Shown here: positions 1-11,505 of the stretch, one piece after another
How the letters are laid out: the number at the start of each line of letters is the position of its first letter
Position numbering within the stretch: position 1 is the stretch's first letter
Notes under the pieces: generated by a model
The model's database searches: none
Seen by the model: the letters and a program-made list of their open reading frames with translations, nothing else
Told to the model about the DNA's origin: nothing
DNA from: Mesostigma viride
Lineage: Eukaryota; Streptophyta; Mesostigmatophyceae; Mesostigmatales; Mesostigmataceae
Length of the DNA: 64,000 bases
NCBI GenBank assembly: GCA_009746045.1
Contig: RPFO01000213.1
Span: 11,678,553-11,742,552 of the forward strand
Reading direction: 5' to 3'
Position numbers and translations under genes: made by a program

Positions 1-2
1 GT

Positions 3-2150
3 TGTAATGTGCAAAAGTCCACGGGACTGCACATCGGCAAACCCAACCCATCTCGGATAAACCCCTCTCACCTGGCCATGACATGGGTCAAACCAGGTGA
101 ACACCATCTTTTGCACAATTGCCCCATTGGCTGCACGCCAGAGGGACGTTTGGCTGAACATCGTGCGTTTTTATATGACGAAACCAACCACGTGGGCAAA
201 CTTGCAGGAGTGCTCCTCACGGCAGGGCGGTGGGGTGGCGTCCAGCGGATGAGCTTACGAGGAAAAGCACTAATCGTCAACCAACTCTTGTTCTCCAAGG
301 TTTTATACTACTGTCTGGCACACCCTCCCAACGATCATACCATACAGCTTATCCAACGCATCGGCAGCAACTTTGTTTGGAAACAGAAAGGTTTGATATC
401 TCACACGGTACATGGTTGGATCAGCCGGGATATGTCCTTTATGTCATGGTTGCACGGTGGTCTAGGGCTACACAACATACAATGGCGCTTGTGGTCGATG
501 TATGCTAAACAAGTGATCAGCGTGTACATGGAAGTGAACACGCACCCTGGCTGCCTGTTGGCAAAAGAGTCTCTCTCCGCTAGTTACACCCATGCTAATG
601 GCACATCATGGCACCTTGACGCTGGAGTACTTGGCTGCACACTGATATCATACAAGGGGCTCCCCTGGTACTGGTCGCGCCTATGGTTAGGTTATCACAA
701 GCTCAAACCTGGGCGCCTCGTTTTTCCCACCACTCGTGAGGAGGTTGCACGACAGATTCTTTATTTCAATGATTTGATCGTGGACAATGCGCGCAAGCCC
801 TTGGGCACGTTACATGGGCACAACCCTTATGCTGGCTTCCTGTGCGCATCACCCCCTGTTCTGAGAGTGCTCGATCTCTACGCGTGGCAGGGGGACAGAT
901 ATCGGTTACGGGCATACACTGAAGTTAATGCTTGGGTGCAAAACATGCCATCGCTACACGCTTGGAACACCCTCATCCAGGCCATCCCAGCTACATGGCA
1001 TGCTGTGATGATGGCCCCACGCAAGGCCCTACAGCCGGGTGATTGGATCAGTTTTTACCCAGACGGGATCACATCCACATGCAAAGGTCTGGTCCGGGGA
1101 GTGTTGCCTCCGGCCGGAATTCAAGTCCAAGTGGCCGACACCCTTCCAGGCCACAATGGTTGCCTCAATCAGTTGGCGACATTATGTGTCTGTCTTCCAG
1201 CCCACCAATGTCACCGTATCCGGATGGTCCCGTGGTTAGTATCAAGGTCCTGCATGTTCCAGCCGGACCCCACGACCCCGGCGGAGGCCATCACTTGGTT
1301 ACACGTAGGCAATACGAGATTGGATACTTTACCATTGGACCCCCTGGAATTTGGCTGGACCCTGACCAAGGGGATGTCTAGGATCAGCAAATGTCTTTAC
1401 GAGTACACGGCAGAATGGGGTTATGACATTTTATTGCACGAGAACCATAAGCTCCACCCTGGCCGCCCACGATGGGGCTTTCAATGGCCTGGATATAGTT
1501 GGATTAAACTTATCACCCTGGCGGTCGATCACCCTTTGGTGGACCGCAGAGCGACCGACATTCAACATCTTTTACTGCACAGAGCCATCGGGGTAAACGC
1601 GACCCTCAGCAGCCGGTTTCACCACGATGCGACATGCCTGTGCACCTTCCCTTCGGAAACAATTGAGCACCGCTTTCTCTACTGCCAAGTGAGCGGGGTG
1701 TGGCAATGGTTGTTTAACGTATGGTCCGCATGGACCGCGCTACCACATTCCACACTAACGCTATCCGTGCGTTGTATCATATTCGGTATGGCGGGGACCC
1801 CCGGGGAGGAGCTATCCGACAGTCAACTAGCCTGGGTATGGCTCCGAACTAATATGCTATACGCGATCTGGACTATCCGGAACGAGACGGTTTTCAAAGT
1901 GCGGCACGAATACACCAAAGCCGCCGTTGTGAGGCGGTTTATCTTCCTCTGGAACTCAGCAATGCGTCGCGCTTGGCTCTTGGCGCAAGAACAATACAAG
2001 GTGTGGGACCCCGGGCCCAACAATGACAGGCCCAGCCCCTTGGAGCTCTTCCATGCTCTCCTGGGACGCAACAGGGTGTTTACTTGCATTCCTCACGGTG
2101 ACCTTACGCGCGTCACTTGGCTCCCCTGGTCACACAATGCTCCTTTCTAA
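3..2150 (+). CDS. L1-type LINE ORF2, C-terminal part (runs off the left edge)
   Basis: An uninterrupted reading frame enters from the left edge (no in-frame stop, first listed start is only GTG) and ends at the TAA at 2148-2150, giving about 715 residues. It corresponds to the part of an L1-like retrotransposon polyprotein after the reverse-transcriptase palm. Early residues read like the thumb region (WGGVQRMSLRGKALIVNQLL), followed by a GGLGLHN motif. Near residue 555 is the zf-RVT zinc-knuckle pattern CLCTF-ETIEHRFLYC. Aromatic and tryptophan-rich segments typical of LINE C-termini follow. The polyprotein would copy element RNA at a nicked target site. Lack of any frameshift or stop over 2.1 kb sets this copy apart from every other LINE fragment in the window and suggests recent insertion. 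The endonuclease and RT core lie outside the window. Confidence 0.85.
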   Translation, partial: CNVQKSTGLHIGKPNPSRINPSHLAMTWVKPGEHHLLHNCPIGCTPEGRLAEHRAFLYDETNHVGKLAGVLLTAGRWGGVQRMSLRGKALIVNQLLFSKVLYYCLAHPPNDHTIQLIQRIGSNFVWKQKGLISHTVHGWISRDMSFMSWLHGGLGLHNIQWRLWSMYAKQVISVYMEVNTHPGCLLAKESLSASYTHANGTSWHLDAGVLGCTLISYKGLPWYWSRLWLGYHKLKPGRLVFPTTREEVARQILYFNDLIVDNARKPLGTLHGHNPYAGFLCASPPVLRVLDLYAWQGDRYRLRAYTEVNAWVQNMPSLHAWNTLIQAIPATWHAVMMAPRKALQPGDWISFYPDGITSTCKGLVRGVLPPAGIQVQVADTLPGHNGCLNQLATLCVCLPAHQCHRIRMVPWLVSRSCMFQPDPTTPAEAITWLHVGNTRLDTLPLDPLEFGWTLTKGMSRISKCLYEYTAEWGYDILLHENHKLHPGRPRWGFQWPGYSWIKLITLAVDHPLVDRRATDIQHLLLHRAIGVNATLSSRFHHDATCLCTFPSETIEHRFLYCQVSGVWQWLFNVWSAWTALPHSTLTLSVRCIIFGMAGTPGEELSDSQLAWVWLRTNMLYAIWTIRNETVFKVRHEYTKAAVVRRFIFLWNSAMRRAWLLAQEQYKVWDPGPNNDRPSPLELFHALLGRNRVFTCIPHGDLTRVTWLPWSHNAPF

Positions 2151-2943
2151 ACCTTTCACCTATCACACTACCCTCAGAGGGTAACCAGCTGGTCGATACG
2201 TGGTACCTCTTCACCTAATGATATTCCTATTGGTTAATAAAAATACCCATTTACCCGGAAAAAGCCTACAGTACTGTACTGTAAAAAAAGCGTGCGAGCT
2301 TACCACTTCTGTTGCCCTCGGGTACCCCTCAAGAATCCCAGATTTACCCTTCCAGAAGCCTTCCGTTTCCAGGTAGGACGGAGTCCGTCGGCCCGATGCT
2401 TTTGCGTTTCGTCAAGACGTGCTACTTAGAGTAGAAAATGTTTGCGAATAACGCTTTGTACAGTGTAGGACGTACATAGTCTGCACAGTTCGCCCACCGG
2501 CCAACCTGGCTGACGCAGCGGGAACACGTGTCGCGTCGCAGGGCCCGGGCGAGCAACGACGAGCATCGCGCAGCGTTGGATGTCCCTGCTACGGCTCGCG
2601 GATGCCAGGGGGCGAAATTGCTGAAGACAGCAAGAGCAGATCGTTTGGGCCGGACTTCGTTGCTTCGCACTTACGACTCGCAAGCACGAACGAAGCCTTC
2701 GCCCCTCTAGCTGCCTTCCCTTTCGTGCGTGGCCACTCGCAAGCAGGAACCTGCTGTCTTCGGACGTGCTAATTTGATGCAGTAACCCAGCCTGTCAGAA
2801 AAAGGTGGGACAGACATGGCGAGGTTGTTCTTTGTGGGTGCGGACGCCACCCGGCTTTCAATTATCGCTGCAGATGTAGCTTTGGCGTATTGAGCTGGGG
2901 CGTCCCGCTCGCGCTCGGTTCGGGGAGCAAGGCCATCTCTTCT
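2151..2943 (+). other. LINE 3' flank and 5' flank of the F-box gene
   Basis: No supported gene. After the LINE stop there is a short AT-rich stretch with TTAATAAAAATA near 2235, which could be the element's tail. The interval from about 2400 to 2943 is GC-rich and probably holds the promoter and 5' UTR of the downstream F-box gene. Short ORFs on both strands here have no recognisable features. No TATA box stands out. Confidence 0.4.
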
Positions 2944-5900
2944 ATGGATTCCTTGGAAGCAGATGTACTCGGGCACGCGTTCGACTTGGCGCCGGATGCT
3001 TTCACGCTTTCCTCGATCGCCAGCACGAGCAGGGAGTGGAGGGAAATTGTGATCACGCGGAGGCTGTGGCGAAAGCGTTGCGAAAGGGAGTGCCCTGCGT
3101 TGGAGAAGTTAATTGATGGCGTATATACTACCACGGGAAATTCTGCACCACAGGAGTGGGAAGCTCAGCTGCAGGAGAGCAGGCTTTTCCAAAACATCCT
3201 TCGTCAGGTCCTGCACGCTCCTTGCGGTATCCATGTAGATGCTCTGGCTGCATCTTCCACCGACCATCCCGAGGAGAGTATCGCAAACACAACCCGCGTA
3301 GCGACCATACGCAGCTCACACCAGCCCAGTTACTGGTCGAGTCTGGGCAGCGCAAGTGCCGAGAGCAACGATTGGCTGCTGTACCAGACGAGCGCGCCTC
3401 TGACCATGGTGCGTTCGCGCGGCTTCTCGCCTGCTGTTTCGCTTAGGCCGCTGGGAGCCTGGGCGTGTTCGGACAGCAAAGCAACGGCTTGCTAACAATT
3501 TGTCATCCTAATTTTCTGCTAACATATCCCCGACTATGCTTGTTTGCCTATGATCTGCTTTTATTTTCCGTCCAGATCCACGAGATCCACTTGCGGCCAT
3601 TCAAAGGTAAGCATTTGGGCTTCGATTGTCTATCTACGCGGATCCTGTGTCGCCTGCCTGCTTTGTATTTCCCTGGCCGATGGTGAAGTAAAGCAGGGAC
3701 TCTTTCCCTTTCAACCGGCTGTATATGAGCAGTTCAAAGGGAAAGATAGCCTGCTGTACCTGTTTGAGGTGTCTTTTCGGGCGCTTTCTAATCAAGGACA
3801 TCAGTAATTAACAGTTGGTCCCTTTCGTTTTCAAAAATGTTACTTGGGAGATGATTCCGAAAGCTTCTGCGTAGGTGAACTTCATCATGTGCACAGGCCA
3901 TCGCCCCGGCTATTTTTGGCACAGACCCATTGAATTTGTGGCGTCTGCAGGCTTTCGCTTGTGAATGTTCCTTTTAAAGGCTCAGACTGATTTTTATAGT
4001 TCTCTCTCTGCTTAGTGCAAACCAACCGGCTGGTTGGCCCGATGGCTTATTGGCTGGCCTGGCTCTCTGCGTACCTCTTTCCCTTGGGAAGACTGTATGA
4101 GTTGTCTGTCGCTTTCTGTCTCACACGCTCTGTCAATGAATTCTGCCACCTCATGGCCCTTGTGGTCTGATTTATGTGTGCCGTGGACGCCAGGATGGTG
4201 CGATGGACTTGAGCGTCGTATTGCTCTAGCTGATTTCCTAGTCTTTGCTCCTCTTTGCTTTTCTTTGCTTCTCCTCATTTGAGTACGATTATAGTTGCTG
4301 AGTCGCCTTGTGGGCCTGGTGCCCATGTGGCATCGAGGTGTCTTGCTCGTTGTTTCCACCACCAAGCGTGGCTAGGCTCTGCTTGATACAGAGCAGTGTC
4401 TTGCTTAAGTTCAATGTTCTGTACTGCTGACCGCCACTGAGACTTATGAGCCGTCTTTTCGCCACCATGCCCTATCGCAGCTCTTTCCCACGTCTGGGTG
4501 ACATTAACTGCTTCACAGCGCAGCTCCCATCGCAGCGATGACCTTGGGACTGTGTTGTCGGTTTGTTTCTACTAGATAATGGCGCAATATGCTTTAAAGA
4601 GTTTAAAAAACGCCATGTCCGCTGGGAAGCGCCTTACAGGTTTCATATCATTTCTAACCACTGTTCACGATTGCATCCGAGTTCCAGCCACCATAAAACA
4701 TTATTCCTTCGCCAAGCCTATTTCACAGCCGAGTCCGACTGATGGATGCTGCCAGCCTTGTAACCAACAGATGCCAACCTTCCTACACAGTCTAACGTGC
4801 GACCAAATAATTAGCTCAGTACGTTTCAGGAAGGCTGCACAGGGGATCTAACAAGAAGTCTTTGCAATGTTGACCTAGTAGCTCATGGCAGCCACCATGG
4901 CCACCTCGTTTTAACCGCACTCGGATAAGTATACCCCAAATGTCACCAAACGTGCCTGCCGGCACGAGGTCTCCGTAGGTTGGCGCAGGGAAGCTGCCTA
5001 TTCCAGGCCTTTCTGCACAGGTTATGTGCCTGATGTAGCAGGACTGCGCATTGGAAGCCTGACGCGCAGCCTAATCTTATTTTTGGCAGCAAACCCTTGC
5101 GTCAGATTCTGATGCGTGCGTCACGTGAATTAAAGCGCTTTTTTTTCTTTCTTTCTTTTTTTTTTTCCCCCCTTGTGGTTGTCCTGGTATGTGTCATGTG
5201 GTATTTCGATTTCTGCTACTTGTTTGTCCCGGGGCATGCGTGCGCCCGCAGCCACGTTCCAGCGACTTCAGCCCATTTACTCGGCCAAGCGCGTGCGCTT
5301 CCGTCTCGGGTTCTGCAAGTCACCGCAGCAGTTCCGCGCTGCGCAGCAGGCAGGGCGCGCCCGCATCCCGCTCGACTTGGACGTGGCCGACGGCTCGTTC
5401 GTGTGGAGCTATATCTCGCCCGAGTTTCCCATGGCGCAGGTGGGCGCGCTGGGAAAGAAATTTAAAGATTCAAACGAAAATTACAGATCCAAATGATATA
5501 GTAGGGGTTATATATCTAAAGTGATTACTTTAAAATCCTGGTAACGACAAGTGTCCAGTGGAACTTTGCAAGGAACGGCAATATATTGCCATGCAGTTTT
5601 GCTGTTGGTATGGAATTGTTTCTCTTGTTGTATCAGGGAGCATGGTGGGGTGTGGGTGGGCAATTGGGTATGGGACGGGCCGGGGCAGTTAGGGGAACTT
5701 CACGCTGGTGGGCAATTTAGGGTATCTCGCATGCCTCCAGTGGGCAAGCAGGCAGTTTACGAATGTGGGTAAGAACAGTTAAGATTCAATAGTAAACGAA
5801 AGTAAAAGGATTAAGATTTAGATTGAAATCGTTTTTCTGGTGCATGTGAGCAGGTAATGTGGCTTTGTGTGGCGCAGTTGGGTGACTTGGCTGGTGGGCA

Positions 5901-8900
5901 TTTGGGGGGGGTGTAGATGGTGCGGGTGGGCAATCAGGTCATTTTTATGTTGGAGTAATTAAGTACGATGGTCACTAGGAATATTGTGTACCAGGCATAC
6001 TTTTGTGGCACAGGTGGGCAGCAGCGGGGGGGGGGGGGGGGGGGCGGGCACGCATTGCGTGGCACAGGAGGTCTGCTCATTGCTCCGCCTGCCCACCCGG
6101 CCACCCACCGGCCTACCCGCCCCAACATCTGCCCCTCATGGAGTGCACGTTTGCGTGCCTCTATCTATCCATACAGCCACCCATCCGTCATCCATCGGTC
6201 ACCAGTTTGTCGCACATCCTTCCACCATTCCGCCATATCCGGCCAGTCCATAAACCAACGAACCAGTCGGCGACTTAGCAATAACAAAAAAAATGCAAAT
6301 CAATCCTCAAGGAATTAAAGGATTATCAAATGGAAAACAAAAAGAATAAATAATCAAACATTCAAAACTTTCAATCATTAATAATCATACATAGAAGAAT
6401 AATGAATTGAAAAGAAAATGAGTTGAACCAACAAAACATGGAAACAGACCGACCGACTGACCAATCGACCCAACCCCAGACCAGACCAGACCAGGCCAGG
6501 CCAGGCCAGACCAGACCAGACCAGACCAGACCAGACCAGACCAGACCAGACCAGACCAGACCAGACCAGACCAGACCAGACCAGACCAGACCAGACCAGA
6601 CCAGACCAGACCAGACCAGACCAGACCAGACCAGACCAGGTCAGGTCAGGTCAGGTCAGGTCAGGTCAGGTCAGGTCAGGTCAGGTCAGGTCAGGTCAGG
6701 TCAGGTCAGGTCAGGTCAGGTCAGGTCAGGTCAGGTCAGGTCAGGTCAGGTCAGGTCAGGTCAGGTCAGGTCAGGTCAGGTCAGGTCAGGTCAGGTCAGG
6801 TCAGGTCAGGTCAGGTCAGGTCAGGTCAGGTCAGGTCTGGTCTGGTCTGGTCTGGTCTGGTCTGGTCTGGTCTGGTCTGGTCTGGTCTGGTCTGGTCTGG
6901 TCTGGTCTGGTCTGGTCTGGTCTGGTCTGGTCTGGTCTGGTCTGGTCTGGTCTGGTCTGGTCTGGTCTGGTCTGGTCTGGTCTGGTCTGGTCTGGTCTGG
7001 TCTGGTCTGGTCTGGTCTGGTCTGGTCTGGCCTGGCCTGGCCTGGCCTGGCCAGACCAGATTAAATAATCAAACAATTGAACCGTCAATAATCAATTTTA
7101 AACAAGAAATGAATTGAAAAGAAAATGACAACGACAATTATCAACGAAAAATGAAACACACTGGCGGGCTGACCAATCAACCCCAACCCAGACCAGACCA
7201 GACCAGACCAGACCAGACCAGACCAGACCAGACCAGACCAGACCAGACCAGACCAGACCAGACCAGACCAGACCAGACCAGACCAGACCAGACCAGACCA
7301 GACCAGACCAGACCAGACCAGACCAGACCAGACCAGACCAGACCAGACCAGACCAGACCAGACCAACCTACCCCAACCCACGCTCCCCCCCAACCCACCC
7401 ACCCACCCAACCAAACCAAACCAAACCAAACCAACCACGTATCACGAAAATCGTGAAGGGGGCCTGCCTGTCAAAGGTTAGGACTATCATGCGCCGCCCA
7501 GTCTATTTTTGTTTTGCAGCGCTGCCCCCGGTCACCCCCCGGTCACTGCTTGCTGCTGGTCCCTGGCGCAAGCGCGGCCAACAGGTTGCTTCCAAGCTGG
7601 ACCACGTGGATTCTTCTTACATGTGCAACGTTTAGACGAAAGGATACCCCTGGAATGAAGACATGGCTCTTGTACTGCTACTCTGCGGAGTGGTGGCGTG
7701 CCGTGGCGCCGTCATCTCTCGTGGTCGTGGCGCCGCCACCAATCACAGATGCGCCGCCAGCATTCGACGCCGGCATTCAATGCCAAGCATCAATCTGGTG
7801 CTGTGGATTTTTGCAATGGCGTGGCTTTTTTCAGTGCTGTGCTTTTTGACGCAATTATATGCCATTTTTTTTCACACGCTGAAGTCATGACATGGGTATG
7901 GCAATGAGCGATGTGAGCCGTCGAGCAGTCTTTTTATTCAATCTACTAATTGAGATTTCCTGCCCATTCATGGGACTACAGAGCTCCAACACCAGTGTTT
8001 ATGCTAACGGTCCGGATACGGACATTGTGTCCGGAAGTCCGGAGGGTGCGGGGCCGCCCAGTAGGTGTCCGAGAGCCCCGCCGTTAGCTAGGCCGAGTCT
8101 TTCGCGGGCAGGCAGCAATCTGGGCCGCTGGCTTCCACGACGGAGCGTGGTGTCGGGCCTGTGTACTGTTTCAGATTCTGTGCAAGTTTCCATGTTGTGC
8201 CGCTACCTTTGTTTGTCCCGCAAGAATTGCCGAATACTCGTTCTTGTGTGTCGGTCTGTATGCACACTTGTAATGGTTTTCAGCAGGCATTGGGCAGCCA
8301 TACAGATGTCATGCTGGCTTGCCCCCTTGCATGAAAACAATGAGGGAGGCTGCAAAAATGGCAGCAGCGCAGCTAAACCAATTCTGTTTACGGTGATGTA
8401 TTGGGATAGTATTTACATTATGCGATAGAATGGGTGGTAAACACTGGGACATGCATCAACGTCTGCAAGCATTTTTTGGAAAGCTTTGTTAGCGAGGGGT
8501 ATACCTAACAGAACTGAGCAAGACAGGCAGCGCCAGGCGCCGCAAAAATCAACCTGGAACTTTAAGGAAAAGTGAGCGGCAAACTGCGTGTTTGCTAACT
8601 GGATGCTGCCGATGGTTAAAGCAACAAAGCTCTCCGCAAAAATCTTAATGCAGAGCAAGAAAAAGAAGGCAGTTAGAGGCCATCTTATTGCTGTCAGTTC
8701 CACCCCTGGCGTCGGTCAGAATACTCTGTTTGCATGTCGTACTCGTGTTCTGCTACCCATTTGCGAGATTTGTAGTTTGCGCTATCGCGAGCTTTGAAGC
8801 GATATGTTTTGATACTGCAACTGGGTGTCCCAGGTCACTCACGTCTTAAGAGTTGGGCTATTTACCGATCCTCCACTTGAAAACCCTGATAGATACCCTA

Positions 8901-11505
8901 ATACCATTTTGCTTTGCCCAGAGAAAAATCGCTAGCGTCTGAGGGGGGAGGCCCGACCCACTCGGCCGTTTTGCGGCCTCATCCGTACCGGTTGAACCCC
9001 CCCCCCACAAACCTTGGCAGACACACTGTCTCACCAAAAAAGTTATCCTGAGTTCCTCCCAATATTTAGGCGTAGAAGCCCCTTGGCGATGTTCCGTGCA
9101 AGCATTTTGGGTGTGGCGTGAATGTCATGCATCTCATTGATCTTAAAATGCCCCCCATTATGGAGTTCGTATTGTTTGCATCACAGAAATACTACACGCA
9201 TCCTAATGAACACGCATCAGAAATGTGGTTAGCGAGAAAGCAGGCATGAGCTCCAGATGTTCCACGCCACCCCACCCCCCAAACTCGCACACACCCAAGA
9301 AAAGGGGGAATGTTTTCAGGCTGGCTCATCGCATGTCAAAGCAGGAAGCTGCTTTTCTCTCCCCGTTAATCTTATTAAGATCGGCGAACCGGGTGATTCT
9401 TTCTTTTTGATCTTTTTCCATCTGGTCCCGTTTGATCAAGCTGGGACAGGGTAGCATGGATCGGCGCATGGAATGGTTCAGGTCGGGTGGTGATGGCTGA
9501 TGGGCTATCCTTGGGTTGGTGCAGTCCACGTGTAAATTGATTCATTATTTAATCCTCGGGTTATCAAGCATGGCACATAGAAGATTGTGCCGGGGGGTGG
9601 ATGCTTTGTATCTAGGGGCAGCGTCCGTTCAGATAATATGTTCTGGACCCATTAAGGGCGATCAGGATGGGATGGTCGTGGCAATGGCACATGGACGCAT
9701 GACAGTACGCTATCTATTGTGAAAATGTTGACATCATCTATAGATATATTAAAACATGCTTGTTTTAAGGAATAACAACAAATTACAAATAAATAACAAC
9801 AAAGTTACATGAAGAATAACAACAAGTTATTTGTTGAATGACATTAAGTTACTTGAAGAAATAACAGTAAATTACTAACAAATTACTAAGAAACAACAAA
9901 CTGTTTTAAAATATATGTACACATTTATTGTATATAAAACTCATGATGGTAAAATAATAATCTCTGCAGGAAGACGCGCTGCAGTGCTTCAAGCTTCCCT
10001 CCCCCCAGCTGTGCGTGGGCGGCACGCTCTGCGTGGAGCTGCTGGGCAAAGTGCAGACGCAGGAGTTTGACAACCTGTTCTACATCTGGTACGTTTATGC
10101 TGGCGACACTGTGCTGGGGTCGCTACTGGTTGGCCCTGCTGGTCGTACTGGTTGGTGTCCCTATTTGTCTTTGGGCCTGTTTGTATCTGGTTGTTCCCCC
10201 CGCCTATGCCCCCCTCTCTTTGTCCCTGTCCCTTGCGCTTTATGATCTTCGCCGCCACTAGCACCACTCCATCGCCACCCCGGCCACCCCTTGTGCCACC
10301 ACAGCCTCTGCCTTTTTTCTGTACAGCGTACTTTTTTTGTTCATGTGTGTGCGTATGTATGTGCGAGTGTGTGTGCTCAATACATCACCAGTTTTGCTGC
10401 GTTTGAACCATGTGAATCCCGCTTGCATGAACTTTTGGAAGCTGTTATAGGCTCGGTTAGGACTGCAGCAGTGTTACCGGCACCGGCATGTGTGTGAGTG
10501 TGTGCCCTCTCCCAATTTCTCCTCCCCCCCCCCCCCCCTCTCTCTCCCTCACTTCCCCACCTCCCCACCTCACTCTTTGCTGGAACGTTCATCAATTTGG
10601 CAACTGGCAAAGGCATAGCTTTTAGGACGTCAATTTCTTTTTTGGAAGCCGCATTTCTCGATTGGGTCTCGTGGCCGCCTTTGCCCAGCCTCTCTGGCAC
10701 GTTTCCTCACTTCTCAGCGCGTGTACATCAGAAATTCAGACATATGACACCCTGCGTTCCTTGCGTCCTCCTGTGCGGCCGACGTGTTCGATGGGCCGTT
10801 GGTATACGGCGCGTACAACACGCGATCGCGCCCGGCACGGTCCACAACCTGTCCTGGCCAACGACATCAACAACATGAACACCTCCAACAACAACAATGT
10901 CATCGATGGCAACAACAATGGCGATGACAACCACGATGACGACGCCCAATGATGATGGTAATGATGACAAATGCGTCGACCCTGTCACATACAACAGCAT
11001 GGACCAGGTCAAGGTGGTGGGCTGGCCCATCCCCCAGCATGGCTGCGAGGTCCTACCTTGCGGCCGCTGGCGACTCATCCAGCGTGGCGAGTTAGACCAA
11101 GCGCTGGATGTGCTGTCGATGGAAGAGCGCGATGTGCTGGCGCGCGCCGACCCAGCCCAGCCGCAACAGCCGCAGCGACCGGACCCGATGCGCCGGCTGC
11201 TGCGCCGGCCGCGGCGTACATTAGACATGGATTTGGACCATGGGGTTGAGGAGGATGGCAATGATGACGACGACGACGACGATGACGGGAGTGAGGATAT
11301 GTTTCAGGAGGTGGAGTATGAAGAGGAGCTCGAGGGTGACGGCAGCGGGTTAGGGTTGCGGGGTGGCGACGCGATCGACCTGGGGGATCCCCGGGCCGGC
11401 GTGCAGGCGCTGGATCGGATACTTCGGGAGCATGCGGTGGCGGGGGACACTCGCCGGTTCCGGGACAGGATATCTGCCTTTCTGTCCATGTATTTGAACG
11501 CCTGA
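2944..11505 (+). CDS. F-box protein, orthologue-like to Arabidopsis At4g00755 (5 exons)
   Basis: Exons: 2944-3408, 3576-3606, 5252-5439, 9970-10088, 10998-11505. The total is 1311 nt (436 aa plus stop) and all splice phases agree (0, 1, 0, 2). The ATG at 2944 is used because the frame upstream to 2890 opens only with TTG. The F-box is at about residues 1-45 (MDSLEADVLGHAF, then SREWREIVITRRLWRKRC). As I recall the plant protein, these blocks match it in order: HPEESIAN-PSYWSS in exon 1, IHEIHLRPFK in exon 2, PIYSAKRVRFRLG and FVWSYISPEFPMAQ in exon 3, LQCFKLPSPQLCVGG and LLGKVQTQEFDNLFYIC in exon 4, DQVKVVGWPI in exon 5. F-box proteins recruit substrates to SCF ubiquitin ligases; the substrate is unknown. 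The C-terminus adds an acidic stretch (run of aspartates near 11269-11286) not expected from the plant protein. Intron 3 is 4.5 kb and full of pentamer arrays. Confidence 0.85.
6346..7187. repeat. Giant pentamer palindrome (CCAGA)n-(GGTCA)n-(GGTCT)n in F-box intron 3
   Basis: From about 6476 to 6637 the unit is CCAGA, from 6638 to 6834 it is GGTCA, and from 6835 to 7030 it is GGTCT, the reverse complement of the first unit. Both outer ends carry GGCC-containing variants (CCAGG near 6493-6508, GGCCT near 7029-7051), so the outer arms mirror each other. The arms could fold into one hairpin of about 160-190 bp per arm around a 200-bp GGTCA loop. An AT-rich leader of about 130 bp precedes the array (6346-6475) and recurs after it (7064-7187). 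Long ORFs in all frames are products of the repeat and are not genes. Confidence 0.9.
7188..7364. repeat. Second (CCAGA)n array behind a duplicated leader
   Basis: About 35 pentamers of CCAGA follow the second copy of the AT-rich leader. The two leaders share stretches such as GAATTGAAAAGAAAATGA and GCTGACCAATC or a close variant. The whole module (leader plus pentamer array) is therefore tandemly duplicated inside intron 3 of the F-box gene. CAAAC- and CCAAC-rich sequence continues to about 7436. Confidence 0.85.
7437..9724 (+). other. Remainder of F-box intron 3, no gene seen
   Basis: This stretch lies inside the 4.5-kb intron between exons 3 and 4. Short ORFs occur on both strands, the longest (7892-8428, +) being 178 codons of low-complexity, proline- and arginine-rich sequence without a recognisable domain. 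I see no splice-phase-compatible exon that would extend the F-box protein. Confidence 0.5.
9725..9960. repeat. AAC/AAT-rich low-complexity tract before F-box exon 4
   Basis: About 235 bp of degenerate AACAA, AAATAA and GTTACTTG-type repeats with several near copies of AACAAGTTA. It sits directly upstream of the acceptor at 9969/9970. Confidence 0.6.

Noticed and set aside
2890-2943. Upstream extension of the F-box frame to 2890
   Set aside because: It opens with TTG; the ATG at 2944 precedes the F-box directly.
6638-6834. (GGTCA)n as hormone-response or telomere-like sequence
   Set aside because: The unit is part of a pentamer series with CCAGA and GGTCT; no telomeric motif, and nuclear-receptor sites are not expected in green algae.
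6423-7456. Long ORFs of repeated RPDQT, SGQVR and WSGLV units
   Set aside because: They are translations of pentamer arrays, open in several frames on both strands, and lie within an intron of the F-box gene.
7892-8428. 178-codon plus-strand ORF
   Set aside because: Lies in F-box intron 3, low complexity, no domain, no splice partner.
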